Positions 7,106-15,870 of a stretch of DNA of 64,000 bases are shown piece by piece. The translations under genes were made by a program, and so were the position numbers. The first letter of the stretch is position 1; each line of letters begins with the position of its first letter. The notes below the pieces were generated by a model that ran no database searches, was not told where the DNA came from, and was given only the letters and a program-made list of their open reading frames with translations. The stretch is from contig NZ_JAYGIM010000001.1 in the NCBI RefSeq assembly GCF_034930985.1, forward strand, positions 620,001 to 684,000. The letters run 5' to 3'. This DNA is from Arcicella lustrica. Its GTDB lineage: Bacteria > Bacteroidota > Bacteroidia > Cytophagales > Spirosomataceae.

Positions 7106-9121
7106 TTAAAAGCCAATTTTGCCTCTTCGTTTTCCTTTTCCAGCGTTATTAGCATAATCCAACATCTCTTCAATTTCTTTCTCAAAACCACCAGAAAGAA
7201 TAGGGAATCTCAACCAACTTCTTGGATCAAGGTTGCGGTCGTCCACATGGAAACTTGGTGCATAGCGTTCACGTTTCCACTGATTTCTAGCGAAAAGTCT
7301 GAAAAATCTTTCGATAGAAGTAATTAATTTTTCACGAGTGTAAACACCTTCAAATTCCATTTCCATGATTTTTAAACAATCTGTAGGAGATTTTTTATCA
7401 CGAATTGCGGAGGTTTCAATAGCGTTTAATAAATCATAAGGCATTAAATCTTCTTCGTCAATCTGTTTAGCTTCTAGCGGGCGTAATTCAGCAGTTGGCT
7501 GTAAATTATTCATGGCATTTAAGCCTTTTATTTTATGGGTTCCGCCCAAACCAGTGTTTTCTAACCAACGCAACCAATGACGCAACCAATGTTTGTCGAT
7601 ACCCGCAATTGGTGAAATAGAACCAGAAGTATCGCCATCCATCGTTGCATAGCCAACCGATGCTTCAGAACGGTTAGAAGTCGATAAAAGTAAAGCATTA
7701 TTGATATTTGCCAACAACCAAGCACTTGGGCTACGAACCCTCGCTTGAATATTTTGTAATGCAAGGTCGTCGGTCTGCCAAGATAAATCTCTTCCAATAG
7801 CACCTTGAATCAATCCTTTATAAGTTTCAACCAAACCATTAATGTCAATGTCATAAAAAGTAGTGTTCAAATCTTTGGCTAATGAAGTAGCAGAGTGACG
7901 AGTATCCGATGAACTATTTTGTGTTCCTTGGTAAATATTTGTAATCAAAGCAGCGGATAATTCTGCGACAGAAGTACATTGTTGAATCGCTTTGATGTAT
8001 TTTAATTTTTCTTTGAAACCATCTAAACCAAGTTCTGTAACAGCCATTTCGATGGCTAAGTAACACAGTGCAGTAATGGCAGAAGAATCAGCCCCACCAG
8101 AAAGTGAAATAACCCAACCATTTGAACGTGATTTTCTTAAATAATCGAACAATGCTAAAGCGATAGCTCTTGCAAATTCTTCTTCTTTCTGAAAGCCATT
8201 TGCTTCCCAATGTTCCAAAGCATAATGATTTTTGAAAGGAGGAATCTCTGGATAATCAAAAAGTACTTGAATTATTGCATTGCTTGCCTTGAATTGAAAG
8301 AGATTCTGACTTTGTTCTAAACGAATTTTATCTAAATCAATTACCGCTGAAGTCAAGTAATAATCTTTATAAGAAAATCTTGTACCAGAAACGAGCATTT
8401 CGCCCGCTTGGGCAATCATCGCATCTCCGTCGAAGATGGCTCTTCCTGCCTCATTTCCGAGTAAATTCGCATAAATATAAGCAACACCGAAAGCACGAGA
8501 ACCATCTTGAACAAGGCGTTCACGAGTTTGGGTTTTAAAGAAAGCAAAATGAGAAGCCGTTGGATTCAGAATAACATCACAACCTTTTAAGTAAAGCTCT
8601 CTTCCCGGACGATTCGCTACCCAAGCATCTTCACAGATTTCAAAACCAATTTTTACACCACCTACTTCAAAAAGTAAATCGCCAACAGGATAAGTAAATT
8701 CTCCGATTCTTAATTCAGTTTTCTCACCCACAGGCCAATGTTGAAACCAGCGAGTTTCATAATGAATACCATTGTTCGCCAAAGTTTTCTTACAAGCGAA
8801 GCCTCTAATTTGCTTATTGACAATTAAACAAGCAGCATTATAAATATGATTATTGATACGAATGGGTAAACCTACACAAACTGCAATGCTTGAAGTATGC
8901 AGAACAATATCTTCTAAAGCATCTAAAGCGCTGTCGCAAGTACTTTGTGCATAGAACATATCTTCGCAGCCATAGCCAGTAATACATAGTTCAGGAAGGC
9001 ACAAAAGACTGATTTCTTGTTTTTTCGCCTCTTCAATACAAGCAATGATATTGTTTTTATTACTTTCCCATGCTAGAGGTGTTTGATTAACTACTCCAGC
9101 GGCCACTTTAATTAGATTCAT
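7106..9121 (-). CDS. nadE: Glutamine-dependent NAD+ synthetase
   Basis: 671 residues, typical of the two-domain enzyme. The N-terminal nitrilase-type glutaminase has the catalytic Glu in LPELCITG, Lys in CKKTLANNG and Cys in GFEICEDAW. The C-terminal synthetase carries the ATP pyrophosphatase loop SLSGGADSSA and the STSNRSEASVGYATMDGD segment that binds deamido-NAD. It converts nicotinate adenine dinucleotide to NAD+ using ammonia released from glutamine. Middle gene of a lipoprotein-nadE-coaX transcription unit (24 bp from the gene upstream, 18 bp to coaX). This links two phosphorylated cofactor pathways; nadK for NADP lies about 17 kb away. Confidence 0.96.
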   Translation of the reverse strand: MNLIKVAAGVVNQTPLAWESNKNNIIACIEEAKKQEISLLCLPELCITGYGCEDMFYAQSTCDSALDALEDIVLHTSSIAVCVGLPIRINNHIYNAACLIVNKQIRGFACKKTLANNGIHYETRWFQHWPVGEKTELRIGEFTYPVGDLLFEVGGVKIGFEICEDAWVANRPGRELYLKGCDVILNPTASHFAFFKTQTRERLVQDGSRAFGVAYIYANLLGNEAGRAIFDGDAMIAQAGEMLVSGTRFSYKDYYLTSAVIDLDKIRLEQSQNLFQFKASNAIIQVLFDYPEIPPFKNHYALEHWEANGFQKEEEFARAIALALFDYLRKSRSNGWVISLSGGADSSAITALCYLAIEMAVTELGLDGFKEKLKYIKAIQQCTSVAELSAALITNIYQGTQNSSSDTRHSATSLAKDLNTTFYDIDINGLVETYKGLIQGAIGRDLSWQTDDLALQNIQARVRSPSAWLLANINNALLLSTSNRSEASVGYATMDGDTSGSISPIAGIDKHWLRHWLRWLENTGLGGTHKIKGLNAMNNLQPTAELRPLEAKQIDEEDLMPYDLLNAIETSAIRDKKSPTDCLKIMEMEFEGVYTREKLITSIERFFRLFARNQWKRERYAPSFHVDDRNLDPRSWLRFPILSGGFEKEIEEMLDYANNAGKGKRRGKIGF

Positions 9122-9145
9122 ATTATTGTATTTGAATAGCTAAGG

Positions 9146-9448
9146 CTAGTTCTTTTTATCGAAATTCACTCTTTCGCCCGGAAGCGTATATTTGAATTTA
9201 GTTTTACCTGATTTTTTATCTTTCTTTCCGTTGAATTTCTTATTTCCTTTTACAGGATTCCACGGTAAATGTTTTTTGGTAGTTGTCCATGAAAAGGCAG
9301 CTCTTGGTCTAAAAGTTCCGCCTTCGTGTTTATGCTCTACAGCAACCCTACAGTTTTTCTCAGGGCAGCGCTTCGCCCAAAGACATCCCGATAAAGAAAA
9401 ACAGGAAAGCAAGAAAAGGAAAATGTAGTAAAAAGGATTATATTTCAT
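9146..9448 (-). CDS. Small lipoprotein of unknown function
   Basis: The frame is open from 9481, but the ATG at 9448 (MKYNPFYYIFLFLLSCFSLSGC) gives a clean lipoprotein signal with lipobox LSGC, so 100 residues is preferred. The mature part is short and basic: paired cysteines and histidines (KRCPEKNCRVAVEHKHEGG) precede an RPRAAFSW segment and a lysine-rich tail. The C-x4-C and H-x-H arrangement could bind metal, but this is a guess. First gene of the unit with nadE and coaX; a TATTTTTG -7 element on the minus strand is at 9468-9475, about 20 bp before the ATG. Confidence 0.72.
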   Translation of the reverse strand: MKYNPFYYIFLFLLSCFSLSGCLWAKRCPEKNCRVAVEHKHEGGTFRPRAAFSWTTTKKHLPWNPVKGNKKFNGKKDKKSGKTKFKYTLPGERVNFDKKN

Positions 9449-9467
9449 CAGCGTTGAGTTTGCCTGA

Positions 9468-9475
9468 CAAAAATA
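9468..9475 (-). promoter_or_regulatory. -7 element (TATTTTTG) of the lipoprotein-nadE-coaX unit
   Basis: Exact TAnnTTTG match on the minus strand just upstream of the ATG at 9448. No clear TTG at the -33 position. Confidence 0.4.
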
Positions 9476-9700
9476 CATCATTTTGAACCATAACGAAAAA
9501 AGGGGAGGAGAGATTTGGAGACAAAAGTATGAGTCCTCAGGATGAAATTAAATTTATAAAGTAAGAATAGCCATTCACAATATCTTTTGAAGAAGTTTTG
9601 CTCAGCATTCAGGATAACTCATGTTGGTTTTCTGAGCGTATTTAAAAAGCGTTATGAAATAGTTCTACAGATTGTGTTGTACTAACAAAACCAACATCAA

Positions 9701-9712
9701 TACTGATTACAA
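9701..9712 (+). repeat. Candidate attachment-site copy (left)
   Basis: tactgattacaa is identical to the anticodon-stem segment of tRNA-Thr at 15621-15632. A further aaccaa lies 6 nt to the left here (9689-9694) and 5 nt to the left in the tRNA (15610-15615), so 18 of about 23 positions agree with a one-base indel. The rest of the tRNA 3' half is not recognisable. Confidence 0.4.
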
Positions 9713-9747
9713 AAAGTATTCAGGAACGTATCAAAGCGGTTTATCCT

Positions 9748-10341
9748 GTGAGTTCAGAAATTGGCGGTTGTATCTCGATGAAAGTTTTAGAAGGCGGTTC
9801 GTTGGCATCAACCAATGTTTACTTTTTCCGAAACACTCAAACAGATTCATCAAAGTACAGTCCTGACTATTCAGAGTTTTACAGAGCCGTTCAACTGATT
9901 CAAGTCAACAACGAATTACCGTTCTTTTTCCACACGCACCCAACAAAACTAGGAATTAACGGCTACGACTTTAAAAGTGCTAATTTCTATCTAACAAGTA
10001 GTTTACAAGATAGAGACGCAAGTTTTTACCCGATTCTTTATTCAGATGTTTCTTTGGTAATGCAACAATCAATTTTTGTAAGAGACGAAAGATTTACGGG
10101 TGGTTTGGGTGTTGGGATGTACTCAGGTGATATTTTTCCGCTATCGTTCAACCGTTTAGGCAATGTTGAAATTATCGCTTTAGAAATCGTCGCTTTGATA
10201 GTGTTTGTCACGTTGCTCAACAAAAAATACAACGTTTTGAAATTTGCCTTCGTTATTATTGCAATTGTAGTAATTTATTATTTATACCACAAACCAAAGT
10301 ATGTTTCTCAGAGTAACGGGGATATTTTAATAACAGTTTAA
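9748..10341 (+). CDS. Phage-region protein with two C-terminal membrane segments, probably 5'-truncated
   Basis: The frame is open from 9658 and the first usual start is GTG 9748 (197 residues), but coding-like sequence (SIQERIKAVYPV) continues upstream of it, so the true start has probably been lost in the deletion or integration that made the left end. The soluble part is rich in aromatic and polar residues (for example LPFFFHTHPTK); two hydrophobic segments follow at about 141-158 and 165-180, with a short polar tail. No family is recognised. It lies 11 bp before the beta-helix gene and on the same strand, so it belongs to the late phage cluster. Confidence 0.6.
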   Translation: MSSEIGGCISMKVLEGGSLASTNVYFFRNTQTDSSKYSPDYSEFYRAVQLIQVNNELPFFFHTHPTKLGINGYDFKSANFYLTSSLQDRDASFYPILYSDVSLVMQQSIFVRDERFTGGLGVGMYSGDIFPLSFNRLGNVEIIALEIVALIVFVTLLNKKYNVLKFAFVIIAIVVIYYLYHKPKYVSQSNGDILITV

Positions 10342-10352
10342 AAATCATAAAA

Positions 10353-12410
10353 ATGCCATATCCAGATTTAGCACTAAATAAATACCTGTATGAGGTAAAT
10401 ATAGGTATAAAGGAAGAATCAAAAAGAAATGACAAACTTTTCTCAGGATATTCAATAAATGAATTAAGAAATCTAAAACTAGAAGAGGTTAAAAGAGTTC
10501 AAGAATTTTATTGTAATGTTTCTGGTAAAACAGGTTATTATAAATATGATGCTTCAGATACTGTTACTGTTGATGATTGCGGGTATTGTCTTGTAACAAC
10601 CGAAGGTTTAAGACTTAAAAGAAACGTCTCTGATAGAGTGTTGTACACTTGGTTTGAAGAGTATCAGGGTTTAATTGACCATACTGAAATTTTAGATAAA
10701 GCCGTAAAGGTTTCAAAGCTTTTGCAAAAGCCATTATTCCTTAAAGAGTATTCTACTATTATTGTTAATAAAAGCTATCTGATTTATCAGAATTTAATTG
10801 GAGTCAATTCTATTATCAAACTAATCGACAATAGCACAATTCCACACAATAAACCTATCCTAGAAATAAAAAATCATAACGTTTTATTAGATGGCTTTAA
10901 GATAGATGGAAATAGAGCTAATAATATAGGCTTATTTGATAGAGGTATTAGAGGTATTTATGCAGATAAATGCAAGAACTTAACCTTTAGTAATATAGAT
11001 GTTGTTAGTACTCGTGATATAGGTGTTTATATTACCAACTGTCCGAAATTTCTATTTAAGAATTCTAGTGTTGATGATTGCGGCCGCTATGGGCAACAAA
11101 TGATTAATGCACAGGCTGATAGAATTGGTTGTTTAGTTGATAACACAGTAACAAAAGATAGTGAGTTTTTTATGTGGAAAGAATCTGCTATTGAAAACGT
11201 ATCTTTTACAAATTGTGGGCTTGATGGCTTAGTCTTGGGTGTAGGCTTGAAGTTATTCAGAGCTACTTTAAACTATAATGGCAAAGAATTTAATGAGAAC
11301 GATATTGGTGCAGGCGGTGTATATGTTCGTCCACCACAGCAACTAGAAAATGCGGTTTTGGATGGACTAAGTATTTTAGACTGTATTGCAGTTGGCAATA
11401 GTGGTCTTGGTATTGATGTGGGGAATAATAATGGTTCCTTATTAAACCCTAAGCTTACTAATCTTATAGTTTCTGGTAATACCTGTTATGATAATTACCT
11501 AAATGGTATTGGTGTAGCAAGTGCGGAGAATTTTGTGATTAGTAAAAATATCTGTTATAATAATGGTGTTAGAGTTCTCTTAAATAACAATACTGCAAAC
11601 AAAAGGCGTTCTGGGATTCTTGTAGCTTGTGTTAATAATATTGCCTTTAAAAATGGTACTGTAGAAAATAATGTATGCTATGATTCTCGCACTGAAAAAA
11701 CTCAACAAAATGGGTTGATGTTTTGGGGAACTACAAAGGCTTATGGTTCTGAGAATATAGTAGTTCAGAATAATGATTTTACTAGAAATGCAGGAAAGGC
11801 AATTCTTTTTGAGTCTGAAAGCCCCGTTATTTCAACCAGTTTATTGACTGTCCAAAACAATCAAGGGGTTAACTCTTTTACTTTTGTGCCTGTTAATGGT
11901 GCAAAATTACCCCCTATAGGTTCTCATATTTATCTTAATCCTAGTGTGGGCATTAATTGTCTGGGTATTGAACAAAGTACAATTAATAACATAGTTACCC
12001 TTGAAAATGTATCCGTTTTTGATATTACATTGGTCAACTCTGCAAGTTTTAAAATGCTTGGTAATGAAAATTTGGTTCTGAAACAAAATAAACCTGTTAC
12101 GTTTATTTTACAGTATGAAACAGGTGCATTTGTTTGGAAACAACTTGCTAATAAATCAAGCGATGTATTTTATAATGGACAAACGGTATTGCAAAATGGA
12201 GGGGTCGTTACATATCCACCATCATCCCGTTTTACTGTAAACTCTACTTATCAAGGTTCTTTGGCGGTACCCCGGATGACAAAAGCCCAAAGGCTTGCCA
12301 TCGTTTTACCTGCCATCGGCTTAAAGGTATATCAGCTTTCAGAAACTGGCATAGAAAACGAAGAGGGGGAATATATGTTTAAGTCAACTGGGTGGGTAAA
12401 AATCAATTAA
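10353..12410 (+). CDS. Right-handed beta-helix protein, tailspike or tail-fibre-like
   Basis: 685 residues, no signal peptide. The N-terminal 120 residues look like a virion-attachment domain (VDDCGYCLVTTEGLRLKRN). Residues of about 125-500 are a pectate-lyase-like beta-helix: repeated short strands with Asn ladders (NHNVLLDGFKIDGNRANN, NNGSLLNPKLTNLIVSGNTC, VENNVCYDSRTE). The C-terminal block contains VPRMTKAQRLAI and ends GEYMFKSTGWVKIN, a sequence type found at the ends of Bacteroidota phage tail proteins. Such proteins recognise and often cleave surface polysaccharide of the host. Catalytic residues cannot be assigned. Absence of a secretion signal and the phage neighbours argue against a secreted pectinase. 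Confidence 0.75.
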   Translation: MPYPDLALNKYLYEVNIGIKEESKRNDKLFSGYSINELRNLKLEEVKRVQEFYCNVSGKTGYYKYDASDTVTVDDCGYCLVTTEGLRLKRNVSDRVLYTWFEEYQGLIDHTEILDKAVKVSKLLQKPLFLKEYSTIIVNKSYLIYQNLIGVNSIIKLIDNSTIPHNKPILEIKNHNVLLDGFKIDGNRANNIGLFDRGIRGIYADKCKNLTFSNIDVVSTRDIGVYITNCPKFLFKNSSVDDCGRYGQQMINAQADRIGCLVDNTVTKDSEFFMWKESAIENVSFTNCGLDGLVLGVGLKLFRATLNYNGKEFNENDIGAGGVYVRPPQQLENAVLDGLSILDCIAVGNSGLGIDVGNNNGSLLNPKLTNLIVSGNTCYDNYLNGIGVASAENFVISKNICYNNGVRVLLNNNTANKRRSGILVACVNNIAFKNGTVENNVCYDSRTEKTQQNGLMFWGTTKAYGSENIVVQNNDFTRNAGKAILFESESPVISTSLLTVQNNQGVNSFTFVPVNGAKLPPIGSHIYLNPSVGINCLGIEQSTINNIVTLENVSVFDITLVNSASFKMLGNENLVLKQNKPVTFILQYETGAFVWKQLANKSSDVFYNGQTVLQNGGVVTYPPSSRFTVNSTYQGSLAVPRMTKAQRLAIVLPAIGLKVYQLSETGIENEEGEYMFKSTGWVKIN

Positions 12411-12432
12411 ACAACTAATAGCAAAGAAAAGA

Positions 12433-12876
12433 ATGGAAACATAGTTTAATATCTCAAATCATCCTGCGATAAATGGTTTTACTCGCAAAGTACAAGTAGT
12501 TGGTCCATACGTGGACTTTGTACAAAAGACGGTCGTTTGTCCTATCGACATTCAGCATTATCAAAATGATGTGCTTTCCGTAAACTATATTCCTTCTCAA
12601 AGAGTAGCACTGATGACAAGCAATGAAAAATTTGTTGACGCATTGGGGCAAAGAGTTGAACTTGTAGAAGAAGATTATTTAGACGAACAAGGCGTACAGC
12701 AAACAAAAAAAGTACCGCCTGTAGGTGCTATTCCTGAATTTGATTTTTTGTTTTCTTATGTAAGCCAACTACCAAACCAAACGCTTGGTGATACTATTTT
12801 AGAAGTGCTTCATTTTATGATAGCACTAAACGACCAAACTGGCAACTTCAACGATTTAAGCAATTTCAATTCATAA
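12433..12876 (+). pseudogene. Conserved small phage protein with TAG at codon 4
   Basis: ATG 12433 is followed by GAA ACA TAG and then an uninterrupted frame (FNISNHPAINGFTRKVQ onward) to TAA 12876. The sequence after the stop reads as a natural continuation, so the gene is likely 147 codons with a nonsense codon near its start. A product could begin only at the internal GTG 12511 (121 residues), which would cut the N-terminal strand. The protein is acidic and has no signal or membrane segment. It sits between the tailspike-like and spanin-like genes. Function unknown; not certain that the ATG was the original start. Confidence 0.55.
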
Positions 12877-12882
12877 TCATTT

Positions 12883-13386
12883 ATGAACCGCCCAATACTT
12901 TACACCCTAACATTTGTATTAATGTTAGGGTGTATTTCTGAAAAGAAAGCCCGATTCAAAGCAGAGCAATTTTACAAAGACCATCCAAAAGAACTTGCTC
13001 AAACCTGTGCGAAAAAGTTTCCTATTCATTCACAATACATTGAAGGCATAACCATTGTAAGGAAAAATACCACGATTGAAAAAGGCATCTTGCTTGATTG
13101 TCCAGAACAACAAAAAACATTATGTTACCCTGATAGCAAAACAATCTATATAAAAACCGTTCGGGTTGATACCGTCGTAAAAGAAAATACTGCAAAGGTT
13201 GCCATGCTTTCAAATCAACTCAATACTGCTAATAATTTGATGCTTGAGGAAAATAAAATTAATCTTAGCTTATATAATAAAATTGAAGAAAGTAAAAAGA
13301 AATCTGAACGGTTATTGTTGATACTTATCGCAATTGGTACACTGTTCGGAATATCGGTATTCTTCAGATTAAAAAATATTATTTGA
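12883..13386 (+). CDS. Lipoprotein with C-terminal membrane anchor; candidate unimolecular spanin
   Basis: 167 residues. An N-terminal lipoprotein signal ends in LMLGC (Cys17). A periplasmic stretch of about 120 residues follows, of which 95-140 (ENTAKVAMLSNQLNTANN... ) has coiled-coil character. A single hydrophobic segment at about 143-160 (LLLILIAIGTLFGISVFF) ends the protein with a short basic tail. A lipid anchor at one end and a membrane span at the other, joined by a periplasmic helix, is the design of u-spanins, which fuse inner and outer membranes at the end of phage lysis. It is the last gene of the phage late cluster, starts 6 bp after the preceding gene, and is followed by a terminator. 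Function is inferred from architecture only. It could also be a plain phage membrane protein. Confidence 0.6.
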   Translation: MNRPILYTLTFVLMLGCISEKKARFKAEQFYKDHPKELAQTCAKKFPIHSQYIEGITIVRKNTTIEKGILLDCPEQQKTLCYPDSKTIYIKTVRVDTVVKENTAKVAMLSNQLNTANNLMLEENKINLSLYNKIEESKKKSERLLLILIAIGTLFGISVFFRLKNII

Positions 13387-13433
13387 TGCTGGCCATCACC
13401 AAAGATTTTATATTTAATGGTTTGGTAATAATC

Positions 13434-13466
13434 AAAAAGCCAGTTCGATTGAACGGGCTTTTTTTG
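13434..13466 (+). terminator. Terminator closing the phage late cluster
   Basis: aaaagcc-agttc paired with gaac-gggctttt around a 4-nt loop, ending in seven T. Confidence 0.85.
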
Positions 13467-13514
13467 TGGTACTGGAGTATCGTGTTTTTGTGTGATACTG
13501 GATCGCTTATTTGT

Positions 13515-14192
13515 TTATTTATTCTTTTTGAAAATGTCAAAAATACTTTCAATCAGGTTTAAACTTTGTTGTTGAATATTATAATCTTTTAAGCATCTGT
13601 TTACGCTTCCTATTTCATAACCAGTCTTAAAAGCTCGCATTCTTGATTGAGCATCTCCATGAGCTTGCGGGTCGGTCAATATTTTTAGTCCTTGGTTTCC
13701 CTCTGAAAAATCAGAAAGTAGATTCCATAAAGTATTTATGTTTATCGTAGGTTCAGCGGTTACTTTATTCTTTTCGATATTAAATAAAAAAGTACCTGAT
13801 AAACAATCCGCTTGTAGTTCTTTATCAATGGAAAGTATCGAACTCTTTTGTAATTGGTGTTGTACTGAGTGTCCGTACTCATGAGCAATAATATACCGAA
13901 TTACTTTAAAATCATATTTGTTTTGTACAACTTCTAATAAATCCTTACTTATGGCAATTGAAAGTGAACCACCGCAATAAAATGCATTTGATGTTCCGCA
14001 AGCTGTAGTAATTGGGTTTTCTTTATTGTAGTAATAAACAGAAGGGGGAATAAAAGTAAGTTCTTTCTGTGAAAACTTCATTTTCCAGTAGTTTTCAATC
14101 TCTTTGATAGAATCGTCTATTTCTTGTTTGTTTACTTGTGCAGAAACAAAAAGTGGGAGTGTGTAGAAAATTAAGGAAAATAAAGTTTTCAT
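13515..14192 (-). CDS. Secreted neutral zinc metallopeptidase (YpfJ-like)
   Basis: 225 residues with a Sec signal peptide (MKTLFSLIFYTLPLFVSAQ). The zinc site is HEYGHSVQHQ (HExxH) with the downstream ELQADCLSGTF segment that provides the third ligand region in this family, and an upstream ACGTSNAFYCGGSLSIAI segment. These three blocks in this order are characteristic of the PF04228-type neutral zinc metallopeptidases. The substrate is not known. The gene is 28 bp downstream of the integrase, same strand, so it travelled with the prophage as an accessory gene rather than a structural one, or is a host gene captured near the tRNA. Confidence 0.78.
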   Translation of the reverse strand: MKTLFSLIFYTLPLFVSAQVNKQEIDDSIKEIENYWKMKFSQKELTFIPPSVYYYNKENPITTACGTSNAFYCGGSLSIAISKDLLEVVQNKYDFKVIRYIIAHEYGHSVQHQLQKSSILSIDKELQADCLSGTFLFNIEKNKVTAEPTININTLWNLLSDFSEGNQGLKILTDPQAHGDAQSRMRAFKTGYEIGSVNRCLKDYNIQQQSLNLIESIFDIFKKNK

Positions 14193-14220
14193 AGTTTAAG
14201 TTTTTTACAAATATAATTTT

Positions 14221-15391
14221 TTACATCAAATGTTTGGTTTCTGCTAATACTCTTTTCTCCACAACCTTCAAATAATGCCTTTGGGTGGTAATGATAGAAG
14301 TATGTCCCAAAATCTTAGATACCACGTCAATACTCACACCACGTTCAGAAAGTAACATTCCTGCCGTTTTTCTAGCCGTATATGTTGTAATTGAGATGTC
14401 CACACACAAAAGCCCTTCAAAGACGTGTAGATGTCTATTAATCACATTAATGTCATGGCTGGGTAATTGGTAATTGATGGCTTCTAATAATTTCCTGAGT
14501 TCTGGCAATATCGGGATAATGGCTTTATCGGTGTAACGTTTTAGGTTCTTTTGTCTATCTATCTTCAAAACGATTGATTCAGAATCTTTGATGCGTTCCA
14601 AATAATGTAAATCACAATGGTTAAGCCCTGAATAAGCCATCGCTAAGAAAGTAATTCTAGCATCTTCCAAAATTCCCGTAAACTGAAAGCCTGCCAATGT
14701 TTGAAGCTCATTTTGTGTTAAGCTTTCAATCTCTTTAGGCGGGTTCCGTTTATACTCTTCAATATCCAACGGATTGGCAATAATGTAAGTTTTACGTTTG
14801 GCAAAGTCTAACACCTCACTCAGGTAAGTAAGGTTTCTTACTGCATAATCGTGACCAATTTTCTTTTCTGTATTTCTTCTTTGTTTTTTCTTGATAAGGT
14901 ACAAATACAAACGGTGACCGAAATCAATGTCAATTTCGTTTAGTTCCATATCCTTATCTTTCAAAAATTCAGAAAGATATTTCATACAGTTGTACCAACG
15001 TTGGATAGTGTTTTTTGCTAGTTGCTTAGGCGTACCGTTCCAACATTCTTTTTTGTCTGTGATGTACTTTTGGTAAACTTTCAGGAGTGTGAGGGCTGGT
15101 AAATCTTTACCCATGTACAAAGACAAAGCCCTGATTTGTTTTGCTGATTTGGTTGGTTCTGATAAGCTCCACAATGTCCGATTCTATTTTTAGTAACATT
15201 GCTCGGTTTGTGTAGTCTAGTGGAGAATTACCGATAATAGTTTGTTTGAGATTATCCCATTGTTCGGGATTGATTGAAATTGACGTTGCGATGTCAGAAG
15301 CAGAAACACCATTGATTTTGATGCGGACGTAGATTTTACGTTTTTGGGCTTTTACAATGTCGGTGCGTAATCTGAAATTAATAGAATACAT
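14221..15391 (-). pseudogene. Tyrosine recombinase/integrase, frameshifted
   Basis: Two overlapping frames make one protein. The first part (ATG at 15391) carries the arm-binding N-terminal domain of Bacteroidota integrases; the second has the SAM-like core domain and the catalytic domain and would start only inside the gene. They join in the A run complementary to T 15139-15142: removing one base restores one frame (ISKQIRALSLYMGKD). In the catalytic part, R of box II (TYTARKTAG), H (LGHTSI) and the Tyr nucleophile (TTQRHYLKV) are present. Box I reads SGLNHCDL, with Asn at the place of the first Arg; the CTnDOT integrase is also known to lack that Arg. About 200 bp from tRNA-Thr and pointing away from it. 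Confidence 0.8.
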
Positions 15392-15591
15392 AAGCCTTTT
15401 TTTGTCATGAGTAGATATTTATTTAAGATGAAACTTTCTGTACCTCAGAAACAAAAAGTGTACCTCAATCTGTACCTCAATATAAATATCTAAGTGTGAA
15501 ACGGATGAGAAAATGAAAAGGGCTATTGCGAAGAATTAAGGCATAAAAAAAGCCATTCAAGTAAATGAATGGCTAATGAGTTTTGTACTTG

Positions 15592-15664
<73 letters not shown>

Positions 15665-15706
15665 TTTTCTCAACGATTAGCGAGATGTTCTTCGTTTATC
15701 GTGATG

Positions 15707-15737
15707 CAAAATTAGTAGGTTTTGTATTACTGTGCAA
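15707..15737 (-). promoter_or_regulatory. Promoter of tRNA-Thr
   Basis: On the minus strand, TTG (complement of 15735-15737) and TAATTTTG (complement of 15707-15714) are 20 nt apart, a full match to the Bacteroidota consensus, about 43 bp before the mature tRNA end. Confidence 0.65.
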
Positions 15738-15820
15738 ACGTTTTGGAAAGAAATTTTTAACATTTTCTTAAACTTTTTTGCAAGTTTCTGAATTTCAAAA
15801 GATTAAGCAGTGAAATTTTT

Positions 15821-15860
15821 TTCAAAAAAAACAGGGCTAATGATTAAATTAGCCCTGTTT
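15821..15860 (-). terminator. Terminator after the DUF349 gene
   Basis: Perfect 12-bp stem (15830-15841 with 15848-15859), 6-nt loop, followed on the minus strand by a T run (complement of the A run 15824-15830). Confidence 0.9.
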
Positions 15861-15870
15861 TGGTGATTTT

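Noticed and set aside
9482..9657. A second gene or tRNA fragment between the lipoprotein gene and the prophage remnant
   Set aside because: No open frame of quality and no tRNA arms; only gctcag/ctgagc short repeats.
9672..9866. 64-codon frame at the left end of the prophage remnant
   Set aside because: Overlaps the 9748-10341 gene in another frame and has no supporting features.
15107..15174. Programmed frameshift in the integrase
   Set aside because: Only a run of four A is present, no typical slippery heptamer with a downstream structure was seen; mutation or sequencing error is simpler.
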